Assembly: GCA_019636015.1 (NCBI GenBank)
Contig: JAHBYJ010000001.1
Coordinates: 620,001 to 684,000 of the forward strand
Origin: Parvibaculaceae bacterium
GTDB lineage: Bacteria; Pseudomonadota; Alphaproteobacteria; Parvibaculales; Parvibaculaceae
Direction: 5' to 3'
Length of the DNA: 64,000 nt
Shown here: in pieces, positions 16,548 through 25,144 of the stretch
Layout of the letters: each line of letters starts with the position of its first letter
Numbering within the stretch: position 1 is the stretch's first letter
Notes under the pieces: model-generated
Database searches by the model: none
Told to the model about the DNA's origin: nothing
Seen by the model: the letters and a program-made list of their open reading frames with translations, nothing else
Translations under genes and position numbers: made by a program

Positions 16548-17510
16548 TCAGCGCGGCTTGACCATGCAGTCCTGACCGGCGGATTTGAGGCGCGTACAGG
16601 CCGATTGTGCATCCGCCTTGCTGCCGAAACCGGCGGCGCGGACGCGGTAGAACACGCCCTTGTCGCCGAGATCGGCACGCTCGATATCGAGCGCATGGCC
16701 GCCAAGGACCGCGCCATGCTTTGCCTGCAGCGCGTCCCAGGCGGTGCGGGCGGCCGCTTCCTCGCGCAGCGCCATGATCTGCACGACGAAGGCGCCGCCG
16801 CTTGCCGGTGCGGCAGCGGGCGCCGCTGCCGTGGGCGCGGGTGTTGGCGCTGGTTCCTGCGCTGCGGGGGCGGGCGCGGCCTCGGCAGGCGCGCTTTCAA
16901 CCGGCGCAATCGCAACAGGCGCAGTCTCGGCAGGTGCAGTCTCCACTGGCGCCGCCGTTTCCGGCGTGCTCCGCAGTTCCGCCACGGCATCCTCCGCGGG
17001 GGCCGTTTCGGCGGGAGTGGCCGCGGTGTCCTGCGGTTCCTCTGCTGCCGGCGCCGGGACTTCGGCTTCCGCGGCAGCTTCGGGCGCCGTGCGCTGGGGC
17101 GCCGCGGGCCCGGGCTGCGCCGTGAGGTCGGGCGAAACGGGAGCAACGCCGGTGCCGCTATCATTGAGCGAGAAGGCAACCAGCACGCCGACGAGCAGCG
17201 CGACGCCGATAAAGGCAAACGCGATCACGCGGCCGCGTCCGCTGCCCTCCTCGTCTTCGGGCGTATAGATGATTTCGGGTTCCGGCGGCCTTGGCCGCTC
17301 TTCCTCATCCGATCCGTACATCTGCGGCCTCTCCGTGGCGGGGCTGGCATAAAGCCCCGGGGCTGGGCCTTCTTCGACGCCGATTCCGGTCAGATGGGGC
17401 TGCCGCCCCGAGGCAAGCGTCACGCGCGAAACCGGGTCAACGGAAGAAGGCTCCGCTTCACCCTTGCGCGCAAGCAGGTCGCTCGTCAATGAGGCAGGCT
17501 TCTTGGCCAT
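16548..17510 (-). CDS. SPOR-domain membrane protein
   Basis: A 320-residue bitopic protein: a 93-residue cytoplasmic N-terminus, one transmembrane helix at 94-114, a long Ala/Pro/Glu-rich periplasmic linker (about 120-235), and a SPOR domain (about 238-320) beginning FVVQIMALREEAAART. SPOR domains bind denuded glycan strands at division septa, so a role in cell division or envelope remodelling is likely. The linker is low-complexity with repeated A-P-A-E/ETAP units. Its ATG overlaps the stop of the ParA gene in an ATGA, so the two are translationally coupled. Confidence 0.85.
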   Translation of the reverse strand: MAKKPASLTSDLLARKGEAEPSSVDPVSRVTLASGRQPHLTGIGVEEGPAPGLYASPATERPQMYGSDEEERPRPPEPEIIYTPEDEEGSGRGRVIAFAFIGVALLVGVLVAFSLNDSGTGVAPVSPDLTAQPGPAAPQRTAPEAAAEAEVPAPAAEEPQDTAATPAETAPAEDAVAELRSTPETAAPVETAPAETAPVAIAPVESAPAEAAPAPAAQEPAPTPAPTAAAPAAAPASGGAFVVQIMALREEAAARTAWDALQAKHGAVLGGHALDIERADLGDKGVFYRVRAAGFGSKADAQSACTRLKSAGQDCMVKPR

Positions 17511-18214
17511 CAGGCGGCGCCCCTCAGCACGCTGTCCGGCGTGCCGGCACGCTGCGCGCCGGCTAGGGAAGCGGCGGCCAGCGGCGAGGTTTCGCGGCCC
17601 TTGAGCCGTGCATCGAGAAAGGCCCAGAGCTCCGCCACTTCATCGGGAGACTTCGTCCCGGAGCCGATTTCCATCACCGTCCGGCCATCGATCATGCTGG
17701 AGGCGAAATCGATTCGCTGGTGGAGGATCGAGGGCGCCACGGCGCCATGATGCGACAGGGCGATCACAGCCTCGGTGGTGATGCGGGCACGGGCGGAAGC
17801 GCCGTTCACGGCGAAAACGAGCGGCTTGCCCACTTCCTCGCAGATCCGGACCGTTGCCCCGGCCGCGCGCAGGTCATGCGGGCTCGGCCGGGTCGGGATC
17901 ACCACAAGGTCCGACTGGGCGATGACATGGCCGATGGTCGAGGTGATGGCGGGCGGCGTGTCGATGACGACGAGCTTCACGCCGCCATCCCTGAGCCGGG
18001 CAATATCCGCCTCGAGCCCCTCGCTGGAGGTGCGGACGAAAAAGGGCCGCTCAGCTTCCCGGGCGTTCCACCACTGCGACAGCGAGCCCTGCGGGTCGGT
18101 GTCGATAAGCGCGACGGGTCCGGCCCCCTGGCGCTCGGCCTCGACGGCGATATGGCCGGCAAGCGTGGTTTTCCCGGAGCCACCCTTCTGGGACGCGAAC
18201 GCGATGACATGCAT
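17510..18214 (-). CDS. Orphan ParA-family ATPase
   Basis: A 234-residue ParA/MinD-type ATPase. The deviant Walker A is KGGSGKTT at residues 10-17, with the signature lysine at position 10. Walker A' is LIDTDPQGS and Walker B is LVVIDTPPA. No parB gene lies next to it. The overlap with a SPOR-domain gene suggests work on positioning division or envelope machinery rather than plasmid partition. It lacks the long insertion of MipZ, so I do not name it. A parS-like site occurs about 3.5 kb away at 21692, but no link is shown. Confidence 0.85.
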   Translation of the reverse strand: MHVIAFASQKGGSGKTTLAGHIAVEAERQGAGPVALIDTDPQGSLSQWWNAREAERPFFVRTSSEGLEADIARLRDGGVKLVVIDTPPAITSTIGHVIAQSDLVVIPTRPSPHDLRAAGATVRICEEVGKPLVFAVNGASARARITTEAVIALSHHGAVAPSILHQRIDFASSMIDGRTVMEIGSGTKSPDEVAELWAFLDARLKGRETSPLAAASLAGAQRAGTPDSVLRGAA

Positions 18215-18473
18215 GGCTTATTCCCGATGACCGGCCGCCCGCTCAATTTCTTTGATCGCGGCCCTGAAAAAATGACGCGCCGGCCTCTATCGGGAAAGAG
18301 CTTTCGCGCTCCCGCGATCCGCCGGTACTGCGTGATCGAATATCGAAAAGGCCGAATCAGCCCCCGCACCGAGAGTAATGTGTGACCCATTCTGGCTCAA
18401 CATGTGGCGGAGAAAAATGACGATGCCACCATAAAATGTGTTGATGGTGTCACATGGGCCAGGGGGCGCTGGT

Positions 18474-19775
18474 TCAGCCGCGGCCGGCTTCTGCCACGAT
18501 TTTCACCATTGCGCCTGTCAGCCGGGCAAGATCCTCCTCGCCGATGACGAGCGGCGGCGTCGTGTAGACGATATTGCCGAAGGGCCGGATCCAGACGCCT
18601 TCCTCGACGAAACGGCGCTTGAGGAAGTTGAGATCGCCGATCCGCTCGAGCTCGATCACGCCGATCGCTCCCTTCACGCGGACATCGCGCACGCCGGCAA
18701 GTCCTCGCGCGGCTTCGAGCTCGCGTTCGAGCTGGGCCGCGATCGCCGCCACCTGGCCGAGCCGGGGCTCGCGCTCGAAAAGGTCGAGCGAGGCATTGGC
18801 CGCCGCGCAGGCAAGCGGATTGCCCGTATAGGTGGGCCCGTGCATGAGGGCCTTGCCCGCATCCTCGCCGAGAAAGGCTTCGAAGACCGGCGCGCGGGCG
18901 ATCGTCGCCGCAAGCGCCATGGTGCCGCCCGTGAGCGCTTTCGACAGCGTCACGATGTCCGGCACGATTCCCGCCTGCTCGCAGGCGAACATGCTGCCGG
19001 TGCGGCCGAAGCCGGTGAAGATTTCATCGAGGATCAGCAGCACATCATGCTTGTCGCAGAGCGCGCGGAGCGCCTTCAGCGTCTCGGGTCCATGGAAGCG
19101 CATGCCGCCTGCGCCCTGCACCAGCGGTTCCGTGACGACGGCGGCGACCTCATGCGCATGGGCCGCGAGGAACCTGTCGAGCGCGGCGGTCTTCTCTTCA
19201 TCCACCGGCAATTCGCAGATGAACTGCTCGGCGATCGCGCCCTTGAAAAGCGTGTGCATGCCTTCGTCTGGATCGCAGACGGACATGGTGGCGAGCGTGT
19301 CGCCGTGATAGCCGCCCTTGAAGGAGACGAAGCGCGTGCGCCCGCGCCTTTCATTGTTGATCCAGTACTGCACCGCGATCTTCATCGCGATCTCGACGGA
19401 GACCGAGCCGGACTCGGAAAAGAACACATGGCCGAGATCGCCGGGCAGCTTTTCCGAAAGCCGCGTGGCAAGGCGGCAGGCCGGTTCATGCGCAAGCCCG
19501 CCCAGCATCACATGCGGCATCTTCTCCAGCTGCCTGATGACGGCTTCGCGAATATGCGGATGGTTGTAGCCATGCGCCGCCGTCCACCAGGATGAAATCC
19601 CGTCGATGAGTTCGCGCCCGTCCGAGAGCGTCAGGCGCACGCCTTCGGATTTCGCCACCGGCAGCGCCATCGGCGTCGTCTGCATCTGCGTATAGGGCAG
19701 CCAGAGATGCGGCGCGCCTTCGATGAGCCAGGCGGGCGGGTTCTCGGTCAGCGGATTGAGCGGCGGAACGGGCAT
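18474..19775 (-). CDS. bioA: Adenosylmethionine-8-amino-7-oxononanoate aminotransferase
   Basis: A 433-residue class III aminotransferase. It converts 8-amino-7-oxononanoate to 7,8-diaminononanoate with S-adenosylmethionine as amino donor, the antepenultimate step of biotin synthesis. The PLP lysine is K279 in TLSKALTGG, and the LILDEIFTGFGRTG strand and GISSWWTAAHGYNHP N-terminal motif are BioA-specific. It begins 10 bp after bioB on the same strand. The gene ends 259 bp before the ParA start with no gene between; that gap shows no clear site. Confidence 0.95.
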   Translation of the reverse strand: MPVPPLNPLTENPPAWLIEGAPHLWLPYTQMQTTPMALPVAKSEGVRLTLSDGRELIDGISSWWTAAHGYNHPHIREAVIRQLEKMPHVMLGGLAHEPACRLATRLSEKLPGDLGHVFFSESGSVSVEIAMKIAVQYWINNERRGRTRFVSFKGGYHGDTLATMSVCDPDEGMHTLFKGAIAEQFICELPVDEEKTAALDRFLAAHAHEVAAVVTEPLVQGAGGMRFHGPETLKALRALCDKHDVLLILDEIFTGFGRTGSMFACEQAGIVPDIVTLSKALTGGTMALAATIARAPVFEAFLGEDAGKALMHGPTYTGNPLACAAANASLDLFEREPRLGQVAAIAAQLERELEAARGLAGVRDVRVKGAIGVIELERIGDLNFLKRRFVEEGVWIRPFGNIVYTTPPLVIGEEDLARLTGAMVKIVAEAGRG

Positions 19776-19785
19776 GCCTGCCGCG

Positions 19786-20826
19786 TCACTTCTCCGAGGG
19801 GCAGCTATGCGCGGGCATCGGCACGATACCGAGCTTGTCGAGCAGGCGCCGGTCCTTATCCTCTTCCGGGTTCTTCGCGGTCAGCAGCTTGTCGCCCACG
19901 AAGATCGAGTTGGCGCCCGCCATGAAGCAGAGCGCCTGCAGCTCTTCCGACATGAGCTCGCGCCCCGCAGCAAGCCGCACGACGGATTTCGGCATGGCGA
20001 TGCGCGCCACGGCGATCATGCGCACGAAGTCGATCGGATCGACCTTCTCGCTGCGGCCGAGCGGCGTGCCTTCCATCGGCATCAGCATGTTGATGGGAAC
20101 GCTCTGCGGATGCTCTTCGAGGTTCGCCAGCGTCATCAGCATGCCGATACGGTCATCGGCACTTTCGCCCATGCCGACAATACCGCCCGAGCAGACATTG
20201 ATGCCCGCATTGCGCACGCGCTCAAGCGTGTCGAGCCGGTCCTGATAGGTCCGTGTGCTGATGACATTCGGATAATATTCTTCCGACGTATCGACATTGT
20301 GGTTGTAGTAGTCGAGGCCCGTCTGCGCGAGGCGATGCACCTGCTGGCCGGACAGCATGCCGAGCGTCATGCAGGTTTCCATGCCCATTTCCTTCACGCC
20401 CTCGATCATGGCGCAGATCATGTCCATGTCGCGGTCCTTGGGCTCGCGCCAGGCCGCACCCATGCAATAGCGCGTCGCGCCCGCTTCCTTCGCCTTGCGG
20501 GCTTCCGCCAGCACCTTCTCGACTTCCATCAGCTTGGACGCCTTGAGGCCCGTCTCGAATTTCGCGCTCTGGGCGCAATAGCCGCAATCTTCCGGGCAAC
20601 CGCCGGTCTTGATCGAGAGCAGCGTCGACATCTGCACTTCGTTGGCCTTGAACCAGCGGCGGTGAACGAGCTGCGCCTCGAAGACGAGGTCGTTGAAGGG
20701 CAGGTCGTAAAGCGCCTGCAGTTCGGCCCGCGTCCAGTCGTGCCTCGTCTCGTCCGGATTGCTGCGCCGGACGATGCCGCCGCCCTGCTGCGCTTCGGGC
20801 TTTTCAATACGGGTCTGGATAGTCAT
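19786..20826 (-). CDS. bioB: Biotin synthase (radical SAM)
   Basis: A 346-residue radical-SAM enzyme that inserts sulfur into dethiobiotin. The iron-sulfur cysteines are C77, C81 and C84 in [16 protein letters not shown]. Other BioB motifs are [12 protein letters not shown] and GGIVGMGES. It is the promoter-proximal gene of the bioB-bioA pair. I looked for the alphaproteobacterial BioR box (TTATnnATAA type) before it and found none. The dioxygenase gene upstream ends 87 bp before it on the same strand, so read-through from there is possible. Confidence 0.96.
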   Translation of the reverse strand: MTIQTRIEKPEAQQGGGIVRRSNPDETRHDWTRAELQALYDLPFNDLVFEAQLVHRRWFKANEVQMSTLLSIKTGGCPEDCGYCAQSAKFETGLKASKLMEVEKVLAEARKAKEAGATRYCMGAAWREPKDRDMDMICAMIEGVKEMGMETCMTLGMLSGQQVHRLAQTGLDYYNHNVDTSEEYYPNVISTRTYQDRLDTLERVRNAGINVCSGGIVGMGESADDRIGMLMTLANLEEHPQSVPINMLMPMEGTPLGRSEKVDPIDFVRMIAVARIAMPKSVVRLAAGRELMSEELQALCFMAGANSIFVGDKLLTAKNPEEDKDRRLLDKLGIVPMPAHSCPSEK

Positions 20827-20913
20827 GGGCCGCGCCTTCTCTCGATGCGGGGTCGGAACATGCCGGGCAGCATAGGCGGCTCCCGCTCCAATGCAAGGTT
20901 TGGCAACGCGTCC

Positions 20914-21573
20914 TCAATCGTCGCCCCAGCGCCGCAAAAGCGCGCCCTGCACCTTGAGAAGCCGGTTGACGAGGGCGGTGTCGCCCATCGCTTCCGCCTG
21001 ACGCAGCGCCAGTGCGAGGTCGAAGAGGGTTTCGCGTTCCTCCGCCCCGCGCACCAGGCTCCGGACCCAGCCGACGGCCGCCCGCCGCTCTCCCCTCGTC
21101 ACCTCCGTCACCCGGTGCAGCGTGGTCGATGGATAGAGAACCAGCGAGCCGGCAGGCAGTTTGACGAGCCGCTCGCCCCCCGGCTCCTCGATCACGAGTT
21201 CGCCGCCTTCATAGGTCTCGGGCTCGGACAGGAAAAGCGTGAAGGAGAGGTCCACCCGCGTCCCGTCCATGAAGGCATCGTCCACATGGGTGCCATAGGC
21301 CATACCCGGCCGGTAACGCGACAGCAGCACACGGACAAAGCCGCGCGGCCGCGCGGCGGCGCGGAAAACCTCATGGGCACCGAGCCTTTTTTCGACAAGG
21401 GCGGTGAAATCGGCGGCAAGCCCCTCGGGCCTTGCCTGCTCGTTCTTTTTCACACGGCGGGCGACGCGGCCCGCGGTCTGAGCACCGTCCTGAAAGCCCT
21501 CTTCCTGCCGGAAGACCGTTTCGGCAAGTTTCAATTCTGCCTTGCCGAGTACATCCGCAATTTCGATGAACAA
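20914..21573 (-). CDS. PiuC/YbiX-like Fe(II)/2-oxoglutarate dioxygenase
   Basis: A 219-residue 2OG dioxygenase of the prolyl-4-hydroxylase fold. The iron facial triad is H and D in YGTHVDDAF and the distal His in TTLHRVTEV; the 2-oxoglutarate Arg is in GERRAAVGWV. PiuC-type genes often accompany TonB siderophore receptors and respond to iron, but no receptor is in this window. The start is taken as TTG 21573 because AAGGAG lies seven bases before it and the family N-terminus begins there. It lies between the two arms of the biotin genes. The substrate is unknown. Confidence 0.85.
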   Translation of the reverse strand: MFIEIADVLGKAELKLAETVFRQEEGFQDGAQTAGRVARRVKKNEQARPEGLAADFTALVEKRLGAHEVFRAAARPRGFVRVLLSRYRPGMAYGTHVDDAFMDGTRVDLSFTLFLSEPETYEGGELVIEEPGGERLVKLPAGSLVLYPSTTLHRVTEVTRGERRAAVGWVRSLVRGAEERETLFDLALALRQAEAMGDTALVNRLLKVQGALLRRWGDD

Positions 21574-21691
21574 GCAGGGCTCCTTGCGATCAAGTCATGA
21601 TAATGAAAAGCGTTTGCAACTTATCCGGCGGCGGGATATTGGTCGAGGCGAGTATTGCCGCAGGGATGTCCGCTGCGCCAGCGCACCCGGG

Positions 21692-21707
21692 TGTTTCACG
21701 TGAAATG
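21692..21707. promoter_or_regulatory. parS-like 16-mer
   Basis: TGTTTCACGTGAAATG matches the conserved bacterial parS site (TGTTTCACGTGAAACA) at 14 of 16 positions, including the whole central palindrome. It lies 10 bp before the Gly/Glu-repeat gene. Chromosomal parS sites bind ParB and usually cluster near the origin. Only one copy was noticed here. It may be a real ParB site or a chance E-box-like palindrome. Confidence 0.5.
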
Positions 21708-21716
21708 GGGATTTGA

Positions 21717-22595
21717 ATGAAGTTCCGCGCCCGCCTTTGGACCAGCATCAGCGCCGCCACCCTCATTGCCGCTTCCGGCGCCGTCAGCGGCCTTGCCGCC
21801 GCGCCTTCCGCGGACGGCGCGAAGCAGGCCGGCGCCGGGAATGGCAATGCCGGAAGCTTCCTTGTCGCTTCTGCCGGTGAGGGCGGTGAAGGGGGCGAGG
21901 GAGGCGAAGGCGGAGAGGGCGGAGAGGGCGGTGAAGGCGGCGTCGATCCGGATCTCGCCGCGAAGGACCCGGCGCTTTATATCTCCGCGCTCGACATCAT
22001 CCGCGCCCATTATCTGGCGGGCGAGGCCATGCTGGAGGTGGAAGGCGGGCGCCAGGCGGCCGGCGAAATGTTCGCCCACCCGATTTCCGAGGTCTATATC
22101 GACCTCGAGCCCGTTTTCGAGGCGCAGGGCGCCGCCCCCTTCATGGACGAGATGACGGAGGCCGTCGACAAGGCGCTTTCCGGTGCGCCGGTGGCCGAGG
22201 TGAAGGCGGCCGCGGCAAAGGTCTATGCGGCCCTCGATGCCGCCGAGGCGAAAGCGCCTTCGGGCGGCAAAAGCGCCCTTGCCGTGGAAGGGGCCCTCAC
22301 CGCCGACATGTTCGAACGCGCGGCGAAGCAATATGACGCTGCCCTTGCCCCCACGGGCACGGACGAGGCCTGGATCGACGGTTATGGATTCTGGAAAGTC
22401 GCCGAACTGCGCGCCGACGCGCTGACGCCCAAGCTCGGCGCCGGTCACGAGGACCTCGCCGCCGAAATCGAGGCCGCCAGGGCGCTTTTCGCCGCCGCTT
22501 ATGCGAGTCCGGAAAGGCCCGGCAGCCCGCAAGCGGAGCCGGGCGCGCTCTATGCCGCCAGTTCGAGGATCGGCCTCCGGTCGGGCCGCCTCTGA
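21717..22595 (+). CDS. Predicted exported protein with Glu-Gly-Gly repeat, unknown function
   Basis: A 292-residue protein with an N-terminal signal peptide (about residues 1-28, ending GLAAAPSA) and then a flexible EGG tandem repeat at about residues 57-76. The rest is an alpha-helical, Ala/Glu-rich region from about residue 80 with conserved-looking stretches YISALDIIRAHYLAGEAM and HPISEVYIDLEPVFEAQG. Its acidic residues could bind metal, and it is divergent from a PiuC-like iron enzyme, but this is only context. I do not recognise the family. ATG 21717 is close behind a parS-like palindrome. bioF follows on the same strand after 64 bp. Confidence 0.6.
   Translation: MKFRARLWTSISAATLIAASGAVSGLAAAPSADGAKQAGAGNGNAGSFLVASAGEGGEGGEGGEGGEGGEGGEGGVDPDLAAKDPALYISALDIIRAHYLAGEAMLEVEGGRQAAGEMFAHPISEVYIDLEPVFEAQGAAPFMDEMTEAVDKALSGAPVAEVKAAAAKVYAALDAAEAKAPSGGKSALAVEGALTADMFERAAKQYDAALAPTGTDEAWIDGYGFWKVAELRADALTPKLGAGHEDLAAEIEAARALFAAAYASPERPGSPQAEPGALYAASSRIGLRSGRL
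21883..21945 (+). repeat. In-gene 9-bp tandem repeat encoding (Glu-Gly-Gly)n
   Basis: About seven imperfect copies of a GG(C/T/G)GA(G/A)GG(C/A) unit encode alternating Glu-Gly-Gly. Codons vary between copies, so the repeat has been kept at protein level. Copy number could change by slippage without breaking the frame. Confidence 0.7.
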
Positions 22596-22659
22596 GCGAT
22601 GGGGCTTGCACGCCGGGCCAAGGCACCCCATACCTCGCGGTAACGAGAGGAAAGAGGCC

Positions 22660-23844
22660 ATGGCCGGCAACCCCAGAGACAGTCTCGACGATTTCGCGCG
22701 GGCAAAGCTCGACGCGCTGGAAGCGCAGTCGCTCCGCCGCCGCCTGATCGAGACCGACCGCCGCGAAGGCGCGGTCGCCTTCCGCGATGGGCGCCGTCTC
22801 GTCTCCTTCTGCTGCAACGACTACCTCAACCTCTCGCAGAACGGGACGGTGAAGCGCGCCGCCATCGAGGCCACGGAGAAATACGGCACGGGCTCCGGCG
22901 CTTCGCGCCTCGTCTCAGGCAATCATCCGCTTTTCCGCGAACTCGAAACCCGCCTTGCGGACTGGAAGCAGACGGAGGATTGCGTCGTTTTCGGCTCGGG
23001 CTACATGGCCAATCTCGGCATCATCCCTGCGCTCATGCGCGAGGACGATCTCATCATCGCCGATGAACTTTCCCATGCCTGCCTTCTCTCGGGCTCGAAA
23101 CTGTCGGGCGCACGCGTCGAGATTTTCCGTCACAACGACATGGCACATCTCGAAGCCCTGCTCGCCGCGCATCGCGGCGGCGCAACGCATTGCCTCGTCG
23201 TCACCGACGGCATTTTCAGCATGGATGGCGACGCCGCACCCGTTGCCGGGATGGCGGAGCTTGCCGCGCACCACAATGCCTGGTTGATGACCGACGATGC
23301 GCATGGGATCGGCGTCGTCGGCCATGAAGGACGCGGCTCGAGTTTCATGGGCGCAACGAAAGCCGATGTGCCGCTGCAGATGGGAACGCTCTCGAAAGCC
23401 ATCGGCGCCTATGGCGGTTATCTCTGCGCAAGCGCGCCGGTCGCCGATTTCATCCGCACCCGCGCCCGCACGCTCATTTACTCGACGGGTCTGCCGCCGG
23501 GCACCGCTGCCGCCGCTATCGCCGCGCTCGATTTCATCAAGGCCAATCCCGACTATTGCCGCCGTCCGGTGGAGAAGGCGCGCGCCTTCACCCGTGCGCT
23601 CGGCCTTCCCGATCCGGAAAGCCCCATCGTCCCCGTGATCCTCGGCGACGCAGATGCAACGCTTGCCGCCTCGAAGCTGCTCGAAGCCGAAGGCTACCTC
23701 GTCACCGGCATTCGCCCGCCCACCGTGCCCGCGGGCACGGCGCGGCTGCGCTTTACCTTCACCGCCGAACATGACGACGCGGATATCGCGCGTCTTGCCT
23801 CAATCGTCCGTGAACGGATACTTCCCCGCCGCGCCGCCGAATAG
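22660..23844 (+). CDS. bioF: 8-amino-7-oxononanoate synthase
   Basis: A 394-residue alpha-oxoamine synthase joining pimeloyl thioester and alanine with decarboxylation. The PLP lysine is K246 in MGTLSKAIGAYGGY. The GSGASRLVSGNHP, DELSHACLLSG and TDDAHGIGVVG motifs are intact. ATG 22660 is chosen for the GAGAGGAAAGAGG before it; longer frames upstream overlap the preceding gene. bioD starts 11 bp downstream, so bioF-bioD form an operon that diverges from bioB-bioA. No bioC, bioH or other pimeloyl-forming gene is in the window. Confidence 0.95.
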   Translation: MAGNPRDSLDDFARAKLDALEAQSLRRRLIETDRREGAVAFRDGRRLVSFCCNDYLNLSQNGTVKRAAIEATEKYGTGSGASRLVSGNHPLFRELETRLADWKQTEDCVVFGSGYMANLGIIPALMREDDLIIADELSHACLLSGSKLSGARVEIFRHNDMAHLEALLAAHRGGATHCLVVTDGIFSMDGDAAPVAGMAELAAHHNAWLMTDDAHGIGVVGHEGRGSSFMGATKADVPLQMGTLSKAIGAYGGYLCASAPVADFIRTRARTLIYSTGLPPGTAAAAIAALDFIKANPDYCRRPVEKARAFTRALGLPDPESPIVPVILGDADATLAASKLLEAEGYLVTGIRPPTVPAGTARLRFTFTAEHDDADIARLASIVRERILPRRAAE

Positions 23845-23855
23845 ACAAGAGTCCC

Positions 23856-24503
23856 ATGCCTCCCATTTTCGTCACTTCTTCCGGCACCGAGATCGGCAAG
23901 ACCTATGTCTCGGCCATGCTCACGCGCGAATTGAAGGCCCGCGCGATCAAGCCGCTGGTGAGCGGCATCGACGAGGAAACTTTTGCCGAAAGCGATCCTG
24001 CGGCACTTCTTGCCGCCATGGGCGAGGACGTGAGTTTCGCCAATGCAGGCCTCGTCTCGCGCTGGCGCTTCAAGGCGGCGCTCTCGCCCGACATGGCGGC
24101 AAGGCGCGAAGGCCGGTCGATCGATTTTGCCGAGCTCGTCGATGAATGCACCGGCGCGGCGCAGAAATACGATCCGCTGGTGATCGAGGGCGTCGGCGGT
24201 CTCATGGTGCCGCTCGACGGCACGCATACCGTTCTCGACTGGATGAAGGCGCTCGACGCGAAAACGGGCCTGGCGCCGCTCCTCGTCGTCGGCGCCTATC
24301 TCGGTACGATCAGCCATACGCTGACGACGCTGGCGGTGATGCGCGCGGAGAATTTGCTGCCCCGCGCCATCGTGGTGAGCGAGAAGGAGCCGGGCCCCGT
24401 CCCCGCCAAGGAGACGGCGGAGACGATTGCGCGCTTTGCGGGCGGCGTTCCCGTGCGGGTCCTGCCGCGCGGGAAGACCGTGCCGCTCGCCGATCTATTC
24501 TGA
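23856..24503 (+). CDS. bioD: Dethiobiotin synthetase
   Basis: A 215-residue P-loop enzyme that closes the ureido ring with CO2 and ATP. The Walker A is TSSGTEIGKTYVSA, a shorter version of the usual GTDTGVGKT. The IKPLVSGI and VIEGVGGLMVPL motifs are the expected substrate and nucleotide loops. The last nine bases overlap the end of a convergent membrane-protein gene. It completes the bioA, B, D, F set in the window. Confidence 0.92.
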   Translation: MPPIFVTSSGTEIGKTYVSAMLTRELKARAIKPLVSGIDEETFAESDPAALLAAMGEDVSFANAGLVSRWRFKAALSPDMAARREGRSIDFAELVDECTGAAQKYDPLVIEGVGGLMVPLDGTHTVLDWMKALDAKTGLAPLLVVGAYLGTISHTLTTLAVMRAENLLPRAIVVSEKEPGPVPAKETAETIARFAGGVPVRVLPRGKTVPLADLF

Positions 24504-24797
24504 AACGGTCGCGACCGTCATCTTCGCGCTGATTTCCTTCAGCCTCTCGTTCATCGAGACGAAGACGAGATACATCTCGCAGACGACCCGCCAGAAGATG
24601 AGCATCAGCGCGCCGCCGCCCAGCGCAAAGACGAGCTGTGCAAGCCCGAGCCAGGCATTCCGCCCCATCATGTCGATCGAGCCCGCAATGGAGCCGAAGA
24701 CGAAGAGCACGATGATGACAAGGCCGAGCCAGTAGAGAATGCGGACGATCTCGCCGGCGATCAGTCTGTCGAAGGTCAGGAAATCCTTGAACTGCAT
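24495..24797 (-). CDS. DUF4282-family membrane protein
   Basis: A 100-residue protein with the DUF4282 pattern: an N-terminal FKDFLTFDRLI segment, two transmembrane helices (about 18-38 and 50-72), and the CEMYLVFVSMNERLKEI tail. Function is unknown. Its 3' end overlaps bioD by nine bases. It is followed upstream by another small membrane-protein gene on the same strand, 64 bp away, so they may share a transcript. Confidence 0.75.
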   Translation of the reverse strand: MQFKDFLTFDRLIAGEIVRILYWLGLVIIVLFVFGSIAGSIDMMGRNAWLGLAQLVFALGGGALMLIFWRVVCEMYLVFVSMNERLKEISAKMTVATVSE

Positions 24798-24861
24798 GGA
24801 GCCCTCCCATGGCCTGCCCCAATATGCGAGGCAGGCGGAAAAAGACGCAAATGTGTGATTG

Positions 24862-25041
24862 CTACTTCGGTCCGAAGAGGAACCAGAGGATCAGACCGAG
24901 AACCGGCAGCAGAATGACGATGACGATCCAGATCGCCTTCCAGAGCGGCTCCGCGCCGCTCTGCGCGATGCGCACGATGGCGTAGATATCGAGGATCAGG
25001 ATGGCGACGCCAAGTATGCCGCCATATCCATTGCCTAGCAT
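24862..25041 (-). CDS. PLDc_N-like small membrane protein
   Basis: A 59-residue protein starting MLGNGYGGILGVAILILDIYAI and ending VLGLILWFLFGPK. Two hydrophobic helices with a short AQSGAEPLWKAIW loop and a C-terminal GPK match the phospholipase D N-terminal domain that occurs alone in many bacteria. GGAGG lies five bases before the ATG at 25041, which is strong support for a real gene. Function is unknown; such proteins are often part of envelope stress responses. Confidence 0.75.
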   Translation of the reverse strand: MLGNGYGGILGVAILILDIYAIVRIAQSGAEPLWKAIWIVIVILLPVLGLILWFLFGPK

Positions 25042-25144
25042 TCGGACCTCCTCACGCGGAAACTGCTGGACAGCCTAACCGCTTCGCTGTGTGACGTAAG
25101 TTGTCATTTGCGGGATTGCGTATCCCTTTCGTAGACAAATGTGA

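Noticed and set aside
18215..18473. Regulatory site between the ParA gene and bioA
   Set aside because: Some GTGTGAC and GTCACA words occur, but they do not form a consistent inverted repeat.
20827..20913. BioR operator before bioB
   Set aside because: No TTATnnATAA-like palindrome is present here or before bioF.
21595..21619. Possible Fur box before the PiuC-like gene
   Set aside because: Only one arm (TGATAAT) fits; the other arm, AAAAGCG, does not. No Irr or RirA box was seen either.
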